Assembly: GCF_003347515.1 (NCBI RefSeq)
Contig: NZ_QEII01000290.1
Coordinates: 62,001 to 126,000 of the forward strand
Direction: 5' to 3'
Origin: Rhodoferax ferrireducens
GTDB lineage: Bacteria > Pseudomonadota > Gammaproteobacteria > Burkholderiales > Burkholderiaceae_C
DNA: 64,000 nt
Below the pieces are notes generated by a model, which was given only the letters and a program-made list of their open reading frames with translations, was not told where the DNA came from and ran no database searches. Position numbers and translations under genes: made by a program. Every line of letters starts with the position of its first letter. The first letter of the stretch is position 1. Below, piece by piece: positions 16,147 through 24,179 of the stretch.

Positions 16147-17658
16147 TCAGGCTGCATTTTGCCCCAGCGGCAGGCGTACCGTGGTGTCCAGGCCGGAGAG
16201 GTGGCCATGCGCCTCGCGGTTGTCCAGGCTGATGCTGCCGCCCAGCGCCTGCACGATCTCGTGGCAGATGGCCAGCCCCAGACCGGAGCCGGAGCGTGCC
16301 TCGCCGGCCGAGAAGGGCTGGAACAGCCGCGTGCGCAGCTCCGCTGAAATGCCGGGGCCGCTGTCACTGATTACCAGTGCCACGGAGCGTGAATCACAGA
16401 GCAATTGCACGGTCAGCGTGCCGTTGGCGGGGGTGAAGCGAATCGCGTTGTGCAGGAGGTTGCGCGAGAGTTCACGCAGCATCCAGTCGTGGGTGCGGAT
16501 CAGCGAGGGGACGGTCGATATTTCAAAATCAATGTCCTTGGCCGCGATCAGCGGTGACAGGTCGAGCGCCACTTCGCGCAGCACCTGCGCCCAGTCGACA
16601 TCGCTGCTGGGCGCTTGTTGAACCAGTTGCGCTACTTTGGCCAGCGACAGCATCTGGTTGGCCAACACCGTGGCGCGTTCGACCGTGTCGCTGATCTCGT
16701 GCAGCGCCTGTTCGGGCGCAACGTCGCCGCGCAGCGCCGACTGCACCTGCACCTTCAGCACGGCCAGTGGCGTGCGCAATTGATGGGAGGCGTCACGCAC
16801 AAAGCGTTTCTGGTGTTCCAGCAGATGTTGCAAACGCGTCATCAGGTTATTGGTGGCTTCGATCAGGGGAACGAGTTCGCGCGGGGCGTCCGGCGCTTGC
16901 AAGGGCGTCAAGTCACCGTCCGGTCGGGCTTGCAACTGGGCGCTCAACTTGCGCACCGGGCGCGTGGCGCGCTGTACCACCACGATCACCACCAGGGCGA
17001 TGACCGACACCAGCGCGGCTTGTCGCCACAAGGTGTCGATCAGGATCTGGCGTGCCAGCGTGCGCCGCAATTCCAGTGTTTCGGCCACCTGCACCACGGC
17101 CATGACGCGGGCGCGGTCGACGGCAACGGGCTGCAGCAAGACCGCCACGCGCACGGGGTCGCCACGGTAGACGTCGTCATAAAAGTCCACCAGCGCGGCA
17201 TAGGGGCCGCGGTCCGGCAGGCTGCCGCGCCAGGCCGGCAAGTCGGTGAAACCGTCGATCAGGTCGCCCTGAATGCTGGAGATGCGGTAGACCATGCGGC
17301 TGCGGTTGTCGGCTTCAAAAGCTTCCAGCGCCGCATAAGGCACGGTGGCGCGCAGCTGCGCCGCGTCGCCTTCGCCTACGGCGTTGATGTGTTCGCCAAT
17401 GGATTTGGCCGAGGCCAGCAGGGTGCGGTCGTAAGCGGTGTTCACTGCCGCCAGCGCCTGGCGGTACAAGGTGATGGTGTTCACCAGAATGAACAGGGCT
17501 ATGGGCAGCAGGATGCCCAGGAACAGATAACGGCGCAGAGAGATGGCCCCCACGCTGGTCGCTTCGCGTACTGCGCGGCCCCCCGAGGGGGCCTTCGCGC
17601 CTTGGGGCGGCCCGGCGTCGCTTATCGCCCCCACGCTTGCCGCTTCGTGATTTTTCAC
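16147..17658 (-). CDS. sensor histidine kinase, TctE-like, with repeat-derived N-terminus
   Basis: A 503-residue membrane kinase starting at a GTG that overlaps the regulator stop (GTGA). Residues about 45-65 are the first membrane helix, then a periplasmic 2CSK_N-like domain, a second membrane helix (about 215-232), a HisKA domain with R-D-A-S-H-Q-L-R-T-P-L near 290, and a HATPase domain ending S-G-S-G-L-G-L-A-I. This is the TctE/QseC architecture. The first 40 residues are odd: E-A-A-S-V-G-A-I-S and E-A-T-S-V-G-A-I-S are repeated 27 residues apart with a Pro/Gly-rich piece between, encoded by palindromic repeat DNA. A later start near residue 30 is possible but would lose the overlap. Likely controls tctCBA nearby. 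Confidence 0.85.
   Translation of the reverse strand: MKNHEAASVGAISDAGPPQGAKAPSGGRAVREATSVGAISLRRYLFLGILLPIALFILVNTITLYRQALAAVNTAYDRTLLASAKSIGEHINAVGEGDAAQLRATVPYAALEAFEADNRSRMVYRISSIQGDLIDGFTDLPAWRGSLPDRGPYAALVDFYDDVYRGDPVRVAVLLQPVAVDRARVMAVVQVAETLELRRTLARQILIDTLWRQAALVSVIALVVIVVVQRATRPVRKLSAQLQARPDGDLTPLQAPDAPRELVPLIEATNNLMTRLQHLLEHQKRFVRDASHQLRTPLAVLKVQVQSALRGDVAPEQALHEISDTVERATVLANQMLSLAKVAQLVQQAPSSDVDWAQVLREVALDLSPLIAAKDIDFEISTVPSLIRTHDWMLRELSRNLLHNAIRFTPANGTLTVQLLCDSRSVALVISDSGPGISAELRTRLFQPFSAGEARSGSGLGLAICHEIVQALGGSISLDNREAHGHLSGLDTTVRLPLGQNAA
17539..17646 (-). repeat. palindromic repeat with 27-bp direct repeats inside the kinase 5' end
   Basis: Two near-identical 27-bp segments (17539-17565 and 17620-17646) each encode E-A-x-S-V-G-A-I-S and are exactly 81 bp apart. 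Between them lies GGCCCCC-CGA-GGGGGCC (17577-17593) and a GGGGCGGCCCGGC stretch. Such GC palindromes are common intergenic repeats in Comamonadaceae as I recall. Here the element is translated without a stop. Confidence 0.65.
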
Positions 17659-18335
17659 GCGGCTTCCTTCAGCAGGTAGCCCAGCCCGCGCAGGGTCATG
17701 AGCTTGGCGCCGGTGTGCAGGAGTTTCTTGCGCAGCCGGTACACCACGACTTCAATCGCTTCATACTGCACCTCCACCTCACCCGGGAACACCAGTTCAA
17801 ACAGCTTTTCCTTGCTGACGGCGTGGCCGGGCCGGGCCAGCAAGGCCCTCAGCAGGGCCAGTTCACGCGGCGTCAGGTCCAGAACCTGGCCCTGGTGGTA
17901 AATGGCTCCGCTATCTTTATCGTAGCTAATCCCGCTTATTCCATGAGGGCTAGGGGCTAATTCCGCATTATTTTCCGGGCGCCGGCGGTGCAGGGCGCGG
18001 ACCCGGGCTTCGAGTTCGTCGAGGTCGAAAGGTTTGGGCAGGTAGTCGTCGGCGCCGGCATTGAGCCCCAGCACCTTGTCGCCCACCGTGCCGCGCGCGG
18101 TCAGGATCAGTACCGGCGTGGTGAGACCGTCATCGCGCGCCTGCGCCAGGATCTGCAGGCCGTCCCGGCCGGGCAGGGTCAGGTCCAGCAACACGACATC
18201 GGGTTGACTGGCGCGCCAGCGGCCCAGCGCGGCGCGGCCGTCGGTGCAAACTTCGACCTCCCAGCCCAAGCGGGTCAACGCGCGCAACAAGGTGGTGTGC
18301 AGCGCGGGGTCATCTTCAACCAGTAACAGTTTCAT
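17655..18335 (-). CDS. OmpR-family response regulator, TctD-like, with repeat-derived linker
   Basis: A 226-residue regulator. The receiver (1-116) has E-D-D at 7-9, the phospho-acceptor Asp in V-L-L-D-L-T-L-P near 51, L-T-A-R-G and K-P-F-D-L. The C-terminal winged helix (about 145-222) ends V-V-V-Y-R-L-R-K-K-L. The linker and first strand of the DNA-binding domain (about residues 122-144, A-E-L-A-P-S-P-H-G-I-S-G-I-S-Y-D-K-D-S-G) are encoded by a copy of the 60-bp dispersed repeat. ATG at 18335 (MKLLLVEDD) is chosen as the family start; another lies at 18347. Together with the kinase it resembles TctDE, which controls tricarboxylate uptake. Confidence 0.87.
   Translation of the reverse strand: MKLLLVEDDPALHTTLLRALTRLGWEVEVCTDGRAALGRWRASQPDVVLLDLTLPGRDGLQILAQARDDGLTTPVLILTARGTVGDKVLGLNAGADDYLPKPFDLDELEARVRALHRRRPENNAELAPSPHGISGISYDKDSGAIYHQGQVLDLTPRELALLRALLARPGHAVSKEKLFELVFPGEVEVQYEAIEVVVYRLRKKLLHTGAKLMTLRGLGYLLKEAA
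17907..17966 (+). repeat. dispersed repeat, copy 4, inside the response-regulator gene
   Basis: On the plus strand it reads GCTATCTTTATCGTAGC (17-bp dyad) followed by a CCCGCTTATTCC segment and ATGAGGGCTAGGGGC, aligned with the intergenic copies. It is in frame on the minus strand with no stop codon. Confidence 0.8.
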
Positions 18336-18384
18336 GGGCGCGAACATAGCATGCTGTCATGGCGCCCCAACTGAAACGGTTCGC

Positions 18385-18894
18385 TCAATAGCTGCCGATG
18401 TAATCTTTCTTGCCCACTTCCACGCCGTTGTGGCGCAGGATGGCATAGGCGGTGGTGGTGTGGAAGAAGAAGTGCGGCAGGCCGTAATTGAACAGATAGG
18501 ACTGGCCGGTAAAACGCTTTTCCTTGGGTGTGCCGGCCTGCGTGACGATCTCGCGGGTGGCGGCTGCTTCAAAGTTGTCCACGGGCAGTCCATTCAGGAA
18601 GGCCAGCACGGTGTCGATGCGGGCCTGCAGATCGGCAAAGGTCTGTTCCTTGTCGTCCAGCTTGGGAACTTCCACGCCAGCCAGACGCGCCGACACGCTT
18701 TTGGCGAAGTCGCTGGCCACCTGCACCTGGCGCAAGAGCGGGAACATGTCCGGGTACAGGCGGGCTTGCAGCAGGGCGTTGGGGTCGATCTTTTTTTCGG
18801 TCGCGTGCGCTTCGGCCTTGCGCAAGACCTCTTTAAGGCCACCCAGCATTTGCTTGAAAACGGGAATGGAGGCGGTGTAGATGGCGTGAGTCAT
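18385..18894 (-). CDS. DUF1993 family protein
   Basis: A 169-residue all-helical protein of the DUF1993 family, within the usual length. Recognisable parts are the start M-T-H-A-I-Y-T-A-S-I-P-V-F, the D-M-F-P-L-L-R-Q-V-Q-V-A-S-D-F-A-K helix near residue 50, and the end L-P-H-F-F-F-H-T-T-T-A-Y-A-I-L-R-H-N-G-V. Members have a DinB-like four-helix fold, and the histidines could bind metal; the biochemical role is unknown. It stands alone between the response regulator and the methyltransferase with no sign of co-regulation. Confidence 0.85.
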   Translation of the reverse strand: MTHAIYTASIPVFKQMLGGLKEVLRKAEAHATEKKIDPNALLQARLYPDMFPLLRQVQVASDFAKSVSARLAGVEVPKLDDKEQTFADLQARIDTVLAFLNGLPVDNFEAAATREIVTQAGTPKEKRFTGQSYLFNYGLPHFFFHTTTAYAILRHNGVEVGKKDYIGSY

Positions 18895-18976
18895 GGGTTC
18901 TTTCGTTGAAGGAGCCGCGGATTCTCGCCGGATTCAAGCGCCCGTGCTCCGGGCGGGCTATTGAACCGTGCCCAGC

Positions 18977-20212
18977 TTACTTCACGGCCGCCAGACGCCA
19001 CAGCGAGGTCACTTCGCGCGACCGGGCATCGGCGAGCGGGTCGTTGGCATCCGAGGCCTTGGGGTGCAGCGGCTTGGCGTCGATGCGGCTCACCACGCGC
19101 AAGCCGTTCGCCTCGAACGCGGCCAGCAGTTCCTCGCGCGTGCGCAAGCCCAGGTGTTCGGCCAGGTTGGACAGGATCAGCCAGCCTTCACCCTTGGGCG
19201 TCAGGTGCGCCGTCAAGCCCTTCAGGAATCCAGCCAGCATGCGGCCGCCTTCGTCGTACACCGCGCGTTCAATCGGCGAACTGGGCCGCGCCGGCAGCCA
19301 GGGCGGGTTGCACACCACGAGCGAGGCTTGGCCTTCGGGGAACAGATCGGTCTGCACCACCTGCACCTGCTTGGTTACGCCCAGCTGGGCCAGGTTGTCA
19401 CGCGCGCAGGCCAGCGCCCGCGGGTCCTGATCGGTGGCGACTACCTTGTCGACGCCGCGCCGCGCCAGCACGGCCGACAGCACGCCAGTGCCGGTGCCGA
19501 TGTCAAACGCTACCAGGGGCTGGCCGGTCGGGGCTTTGGGCAAGTGGGCGGTGGCGACCAGGTGGATGTATTCACCGCGCACTGGCGAGAACACGCCGTA
19601 ATGTGGATGGATGCGGTTGCCGGGCTCCTCGCCGAGCGCCGCAATTTCAACGCCTTTTCTGCGCCATTCGTGGGCGCTGGTCACGCCCAACAGTTCGCGC
19701 AGCGACACCACCGAGGCGCCGGCCGTATCGTCCGCCGGGCCCCAGGCCTCGGTGCAGGCGACCTTGACGTCGGGGCCGCGGCGTAGCGGAATGCTGTAGT
19801 CCGCATTGAAAGGAATCAGCAGCATGCCGAGCATGCGCGCCCGTTGCGATTGGGCCAGACGGTGCAGGTGGAAGGCCTCTGCCACCGGAATTTCCTTGGC
19901 GGCTTTCTTGCGCTTGCGCGTGGGAACCTGGTCGGCGCGCCGGGCCAGTGCCTGCAGCAACTGCTTGGCATTCTGAAAATCGCCGCGCCAGAGCAGGGCC
20001 GTGCCCTCGCAGGCCATGCGGTAGGCAGTGTCGGCGGTCGTGGTGTCGTCGGCCAAGACCACCCGTTTGGGCGGCGGTGCGCCGCGTTCCGAGCGCCAGA
20101 GCGCCGAGCGTTCCTCGCCGGCCTCGGTCCAATGGAGGGTCGGGGAGGGGCTGGCGACAGCTTGTGTAGCAGGAGTGGGGGAAGAGATAGGCATCGGCTG
20201 GGTCATACGCAA
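18977..20212 (-). CDS. class I SAM-dependent methyltransferase, HemK/RlmG-like
   Basis: A 411-residue protein with a C-terminal Rossmann methyltransferase domain (about 205-390). Motif I is F-D-I-G-T-G-T-G-V-L (about 233), and the catalytic N-P-P-W near 300 is the N-P-P-[YW] signature of enzymes that methylate an amide or exocyclic amine in protein, rRNA or DNA. The N-terminal about 200 residues form an extra domain with a basic stretch T-R-K-R-K-K-A-A-K. This two-domain layout resembles RlmG/RsmC-type rRNA methylases or release-factor methylases; I cannot choose. A second ATG lies two codons in. Divergent from tctC. Confidence 0.8.
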   Translation of the reverse strand: MRMTQPMPISSPTPATQAVASPSPTLHWTEAGEERSALWRSERGAPPPKRVVLADDTTTADTAYRMACEGTALLWRGDFQNAKQLLQALARRADQVPTRKRKKAAKEIPVAEAFHLHRLAQSQRARMLGMLLIPFNADYSIPLRRGPDVKVACTEAWGPADDTAGASVVSLRELLGVTSAHEWRRKGVEIAALGEEPGNRIHPHYGVFSPVRGEYIHLVATAHLPKAPTGQPLVAFDIGTGTGVLSAVLARRGVDKVVATDQDPRALACARDNLAQLGVTKQVQVVQTDLFPEGQASLVVCNPPWLPARPSSPIERAVYDEGGRMLAGFLKGLTAHLTPKGEGWLILSNLAEHLGLRTREELLAAFEANGLRVVSRIDAKPLHPKASDANDPLADARSREVTSLWRLAAVK

Positions 20213-20347
20213 AAAATGGATAACAAGTGTTTTAACAGATAGGCGAATCCGCCTGGCGTATCGGTACTTTCCCTAGTGTCTGTGGACAGCCATTTGACAG
20301 CTAACTGTTGCATTATCAAAGCGTCTAAAAAACCACAGGAGACACTG

Positions 20348-21307
20348 ATGCGTCGTAATACTTTCCTTAAATCCATGGCCGCCCTGGCTGCCACAGCCGG
20401 TCTGCCCTTGTCGGCACTGGCCGCTACCAACGTCAAGATGATGATTCCCGCCAATCCGGGCGGCGGTTGGGACGCTACCGGTCGCGCGCTGGGCAAGGCG
20501 CTGATCGATGCCAAGGTGGCAGATACCGTGACCTATGACAACAAGGGCGGCGCCGCCGGTGCCTTGGGCCTCGCCCAGTTCGTGAACGGCAGCAAAGGTG
20601 ACCCGAACGCCATGATGGTGATGGGTGCCGTCATGCTGGGCGGCATCATCACTGGCAAGCCGCCGGTGTCCTTGAGCGCGGCCACGCCACTGGCACGCAT
20701 TACCAGTGAATACAACGTGTTCGTGCTGCCGGCCAATTCGCCGTTCAAGACCATGAAGGACGTGATTGAGCAGCTGAAAAAAGACCCCGGCAGCGTCAAA
20801 TGGGGCGGCGGTTCGCGCGGCTCCACAGAGCATATCGCTGCGGCCATGATCGCCCGTGAAGCCGGTGTGGACCCGGCCCGCATCAACTACGTGGCCTTCC
20901 GGGGCGGCGGTGAAGCGACGGCGGCCATCCTGGGTGGCAACGTCACCGTGGGTGGTAGCGGCTACAGCGAGTTCGCCGAATACATCAATGCTGGCAAGAT
21001 GCGGGCCCTGGCAGTCACCTCGGGCACCCGCCTGAAAGGCGTCAATGTGCCCACGCTAAAAGAGCAAGGCATCAATGTCGAGATTGGCAACTGGCGCGGC
21101 GTCTATGGCGCACCGGGCATCACGCCCGAGCAGCGCAAGACCTTGACCGATATGGTGGTCAAGGCCATGAAGTCCAAAGCCTGGGCCGAAGCCATGGAAA
21201 AGAACAACTGGACGCCTGCCGTAATGACCGGCGCAGAGTTCGAAAAATTCGTCGATGACGACTTTGCATCGTTGCGCGCCACCATGGTGAAGTCCGGCAT
21301 GATCTGA
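20348..21307 (+). CDS. tctC: tripartite tricarboxylate transporter binding protein, TctC/Bug family
   Basis: A 319-residue secreted binding protein. The signal peptide ends at L-S-A-L-A-A near residue 24. The mature start V-K-M-M-I-P-A-N-P-G-G-G-W-D-A-T-G-R is the Bug-family ligand loop, and Y-D-N-K-G-G-A-A-G, G-G-S-R-G-S-T-E-H and R-G-G-G-E-A-T are further ligand-contact loops. The ATG at 20348 has AGGAGA 6-11 bases upstream. It starts the tctCBA operon. The P-G-G-G-W-D motif is the version found in true citrate/tricarboxylate TctC rather than in most orphan Bug proteins. Confidence 0.92.
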   Translation: MRRNTFLKSMAALAATAGLPLSALAATNVKMMIPANPGGGWDATGRALGKALIDAKVADTVTYDNKGGAAGALGLAQFVNGSKGDPNAMMVMGAVMLGGIITGKPPVSLSAATPLARITSEYNVFVLPANSPFKTMKDVIEQLKKDPGSVKWGGGSRGSTEHIAAAMIAREAGVDPARINYVAFRGGGEATAAILGGNVTVGGSGYSEFAEYINAGKMRALAVTSGTRLKGVNVPTLKEQGINVEIGNWRGVYGAPGITPEQRKTLTDMVVKAMKSKAWAEAMEKNNWTPAVMTGAEFEKFVDDDFASLRATMVKSGMI

Positions 21308-21413
21308 CCCCCAGGCAAGCGCTTGGAGCCGATGTTTTCCACAGCACGGATGCATCGGCTTTTTTACGGGTGCAAGGCACCCCCGTATTTTTTTGGCGAC
21401 GAGGTAAATAACC

Positions 21414-21944
21414 ATGAAACAAGATCCCGAGACGCAAGACCGCCGAACGCCATCTTTTCTTCAAGGCTTGGTCGGCCTTGGCGTGATCGCGTTGGCGCTG
21501 GGCCTGGCAGTGGGGGCGATCAGCATTCCCTCCGACGCGGGTTATGCCGGCGTCGGCCCCAATTTCCTGCCCTGGCTGGTGTCCGCGGCCTTGTTGCTGT
21601 GCGGTGGGTTCATGGTGTATGAGGCCCGCACCGGCGGTTTTCGCCACATGGAGGAAGGCCCGGTTGGGGACCAGCCTTACTGGCCCGGTTTTGTCTGGAT
21701 GTCGGCCGGGTTGCTGGCCAACGCCGGACTGATCACCACCATTGGCTTCATCTTCAGTTGTACCTTGTGCTTTGTGTTGGCGGCGCGTGGGCTGCGCAAC
21801 GCGGAGGGTCGCGTGGGGGATGGCCTGAAATCCTGGGGGATCGACCTCCTGACTGGCGTACTGATTGCAGCGCCGGTGTACTGGATGTTTACGCAATTCC
21901 TGGGCATTAACCTGCCCGGCCTGACACAAACGGGGTGGCTTTAA
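21414..21944 (+). CDS. tctB: tripartite tricarboxylate transporter small permease
   Basis: A 176-residue inner-membrane protein with four predicted membrane helices (about 20-42, 46-65, 95-118 and 140-160), the usual TctB layout. It lies between tctC and tctA, and its TAA stop overlaps the tctA ATG by one base. It pairs with the large permease to form the membrane part of a secondary, ion-driven transporter. A short G-V-G-P-N-F-L-P-W loop typical of TctB lies near residue 45. Confidence 0.9.
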   Translation: MKQDPETQDRRTPSFLQGLVGLGVIALALGLAVGAISIPSDAGYAGVGPNFLPWLVSAALLLCGGFMVYEARTGGFRHMEEGPVGDQPYWPGFVWMSAGLLANAGLITTIGFIFSCTLCFVLAARGLRNAEGRVGDGLKSWGIDLLTGVLIAAPVYWMFTQFLGINLPGLTQTGWL

Positions 21945-23443
21945 TGGATATCTGGAACCAACTTCTTCAAGGTTTCGCCACGGCGGGCACGCCGGTCAAC
22001 CTGTTGTGGGCCTTTGTGGGCTGCGCATTGGGAACGGCGGTCGGTGTGCTGCCTGGCATTGGCCCGGCCACGGCCGTGGCCATGCTGTTGCCGATCACGG
22101 CCAAAGTCGAGGCGACGGCGTCGATGATCTTTTTTGCTGGCATTTACTACGGCGCCATGTACGGCGGCTCCACCACCTCCATCCTGCTGAACACGCCGGG
22201 GGAAACGGCCAGCATGGTGACAGCCATGGAGGGCAACAAGATGGCCAAAAGCGGCCGTGCCGGTGCGGCGTTGGCCACCTCGGCGATTGGCTCCTTTGTG
22301 GCGGGCACCATTGCCACCATATTGGTCACGCTGTTTGCGCCCGTGGTGGCCGAGTTTGCCGTCAAGCTGGGGCCGCCGGAATACTTCATGCTGATGCTGC
22401 TGGCCTTCACGACGGTCAGTGCCGTGCTGGGGCAAAGCTCGGTACGCGGGCTGACGGCTTTGTTTGTCGGTCTGGCCGCCGGCCTGGTGGGCATGGACCA
22501 GATCACCGGTCAGGCACGCTACACCGGGGGCGTGCCCGAGTTGCTGGACGGCGTGGAAATTGTGCTGGTGGCGGTTGGCCTGTTTGCGGTTGCCGAGGCG
22601 CTGCATGCCGTGCTGTTTGAAGGCAAGGTGGTCGAGTCTGAAAACAAGATGAGCCGCGTCACCATGACCAAAAGTGATTGGCGTCGTTCCATTCCCGCCT
22701 GGCTGCGTGGCACCGCCATTGGGGCACCGTTTGGCTGCATTCCCGCAGGGGGCACCGAGATTCCGACCTTTCTGAGCTATGCGACCGAGAAGAAGCTGGC
22801 CAAGGGCAGCGACAAGGCCGAGTTCGGCACCAAAGGCGCGATCGAGGGCGTGGCCGGGCCCGAGGCTGCCAACAACGCGACCGTGACGGCGGCCCTCATT
22901 CCCTTGCTGACGCTGGGCATTCCGACCTCCAACACCACGGCCATCCTGTTGGGCGCGTTTCAGAACTACGGCATTCAGCCGGGGCCACAACTCTTCAGCA
23001 GTTCGTCGGCACTGGTCTGGGCTTTGATCGCCTCCTTGTACATTGGCAATGTGATGCTGCTGGTGTTGAACCTGCCGCTGATCGGCATGTGGGTCAAGCT
23101 GCTCAAGGTGCCCAAGCCGCAGCTCTACGCCGGCATTCTGGTTTTTGCGACCGTGGGGGCCTATGGCATGCGCCAGAGCGCGTTCGATCTGTTCCTGCTG
23201 TATGCCATCGCGATCCTCGGGCTGGTGATGCGCCGCTTCAACTTTCCCACTGCTCCGGTGCTGGTGGGCATGATTCTGGGCCCACTCGCCGAGGCGCAGC
23301 TGCGCAACGCGATCTCCATCGGCGAGGGTAGTCCGATGGTGTTCCTGCAGCGCCCCATGTCCTTGACGCTGCTGATCGTGGTGGTGTCTATTTTGGTGGT
23401 GCCGCGTTTGCTGAACAGGCGCCGTCCGGCCCGGTTAGCCTGA
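21944..23443 (+). CDS. tctA: tripartite tricarboxylate transporter large permease
   Basis: A 499-residue membrane protein with about 11-12 hydrophobic helices. Family hallmarks are [11 protein letters not shown] near residue 30, [16 protein letters not shown] near 67, and the repeated motif in the second half, [14 protein letters not shown] near 325. It is the transport channel of the citrate/tricarboxylate-type system encoded with tctC and tctB. A strong hairpin follows 20 bp after the stop and ends the operon. The TctDE-like pair about 3 kb upstream is the likely regulator. Confidence 0.94.
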   Translation: MDIWNQLLQGFATAGTPVNLLWAFVGCALGTAVGVLPGIGPATAVAMLLPITAKVEATASMIFFAGIYYGAMYGGSTTSILLNTPGETASMVTAMEGNKMAKSGRAGAALATSAIGSFVAGTIATILVTLFAPVVAEFAVKLGPPEYFMLMLLAFTTVSAVLGQSSVRGLTALFVGLAAGLVGMDQITGQARYTGGVPELLDGVEIVLVAVGLFAVAEALHAVLFEGKVVESENKMSRVTMTKSDWRRSIPAWLRGTAIGAPFGCIPAGGTEIPTFLSYATEKKLAKGSDKAEFGTKGAIEGVAGPEAANNATVTAALIPLLTLGIPTSNTTAILLGAFQNYGIQPGPQLFSSSSALVWALIASLYIGNVMLLVLNLPLIGMWVKLLKVPKPQLYAGILVFATVGAYGMRQSAFDLFLLYAIAILGLVMRRFNFPTAPVLVGMILGPLAEAQLRNAISIGEGSPMVFLQRPMSLTLLIVVVSILVVPRLLNRRRPARLA

Positions 23444-23463
23444 TTTGGCGTGATGGGATAGTG

Positions 23464-23493
23464 AACTGGCCGCATCGAAAGATGCGGCCAGTT
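23464..23493 (+). terminator. rho-independent-type terminator after tctA
   Basis: A perfect 13-bp stem (AACTGGCCGCATC and its complement) closed by a GAAA tetraloop, followed by GCGTTTTGG. The T-run is only four bases, but the stem is strong and sits 20 bp after the tctA stop. Confidence 0.8.
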
Positions 23494-23502
23494 GCGTTTT
23501 GG

Positions 23503-23566
23503 ATGCTACTTAATTAATAGCTTTCTACGCACTGTCTGCAAGGGCTGGATGCCTATTTCTCTTGTA
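23503..23566 (+). repeat. dispersed repeat, copy 5
   Basis: Contains GCTACTTAATTAATAGC (17-bp dyad), then TTTCTACGCA, then GCAAGGGCTGGATGCC and TATTTCT. Its right edge supplies the stop and last codons of the minus-strand gene at 23553-23951. Confidence 0.78.
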
Positions 23567-23951
23567 GTCGGGGGAGCACCCGGAATGACCCCAGGATCAG
23601 CGGGATCGAGGTCGATACCTGGGCTTTCAAGATCTCATTCGAGACGGCGTGCGTGCCTGCGGCGCTAAGTGTGTTCAAGGTGAACGCCATCAGACCGGCT
23701 CCAGCGACCACCGCATTCGCCCCGGTGGACGTAGCCCATGCAGGTGTCGTTACTGCGTTGGGTGTCAGCGCGCCGGCAGGGCTTACCCCGGCAGCCTGCT
23801 CGTGCTCAGCCAGAACGGGACCGTGCAAGGAGTCTTCGAAAATCAGGATCAGCGGGGTGGCCAGCGCAGCTTGCGCGGCAGCCAGTCCGATCAAAAAAGA
23901 CGAACCGCTCAATACCGTACGAAGGCGTCTGCGCAGGCTTGGAAGAGTCAT
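23553..23951 (-). CDS. small secreted protein of unknown function
   Basis: A 132-residue product with a clear signal peptide: R-R-R-L-R then a hydrophobic core and A-Q-A-A-L-A near residue 31. The mature part is Ala/Thr/Val-rich with no known motif, and I do not recognise the family. The ATG at 23951 is chosen because it begins the signal peptide; the frame is open further upstream. The last residues (Q-E-K) and the TAG stop are encoded by the dispersed repeat, so the original C-terminus may have been altered. No partner genes are evident. It could be a real exported protein or a decaying gene. Confidence 0.45.
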   Translation of the reverse strand: MTLPSLRRRLRTVLSGSSFLIGLAAAQAALATPLILIFEDSLHGPVLAEHEQAAGVSPAGALTPNAVTTPAWATSTGANAVVAGAGLMAFTLNTLSAAGTHAVSNEILKAQVSTSIPLILGSFRVLPRLQEK

Positions 23952-24179
23952 CGTGCATTCCCCGGGTTTGATGTATGAGGGCACTTGATTGGGCTGAAAT
24001 TTGAAGCGCAAGAAACATGCCGTTACATATGGAGCGTGCGGTGCCGACCTGTAATCTCAATCAAATCAAGGATCTTGGCTTGGCCGCAACACAGGCCACT
24101 CGCCGGAGGCCCTGGCGCCTCCCATTAGTTGTTAATTTTCCCGACAGGCTGCCCATGGCCTGCGCGGTAACATGCCCGC

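Noticed and set aside
20213..20347. Sigma-70 promoter with TTGACA near 20297 before tctC
   Set aside because: TTGACA is present but no -10 hexamer lies at a 16-18 bp spacing, so it is not called.
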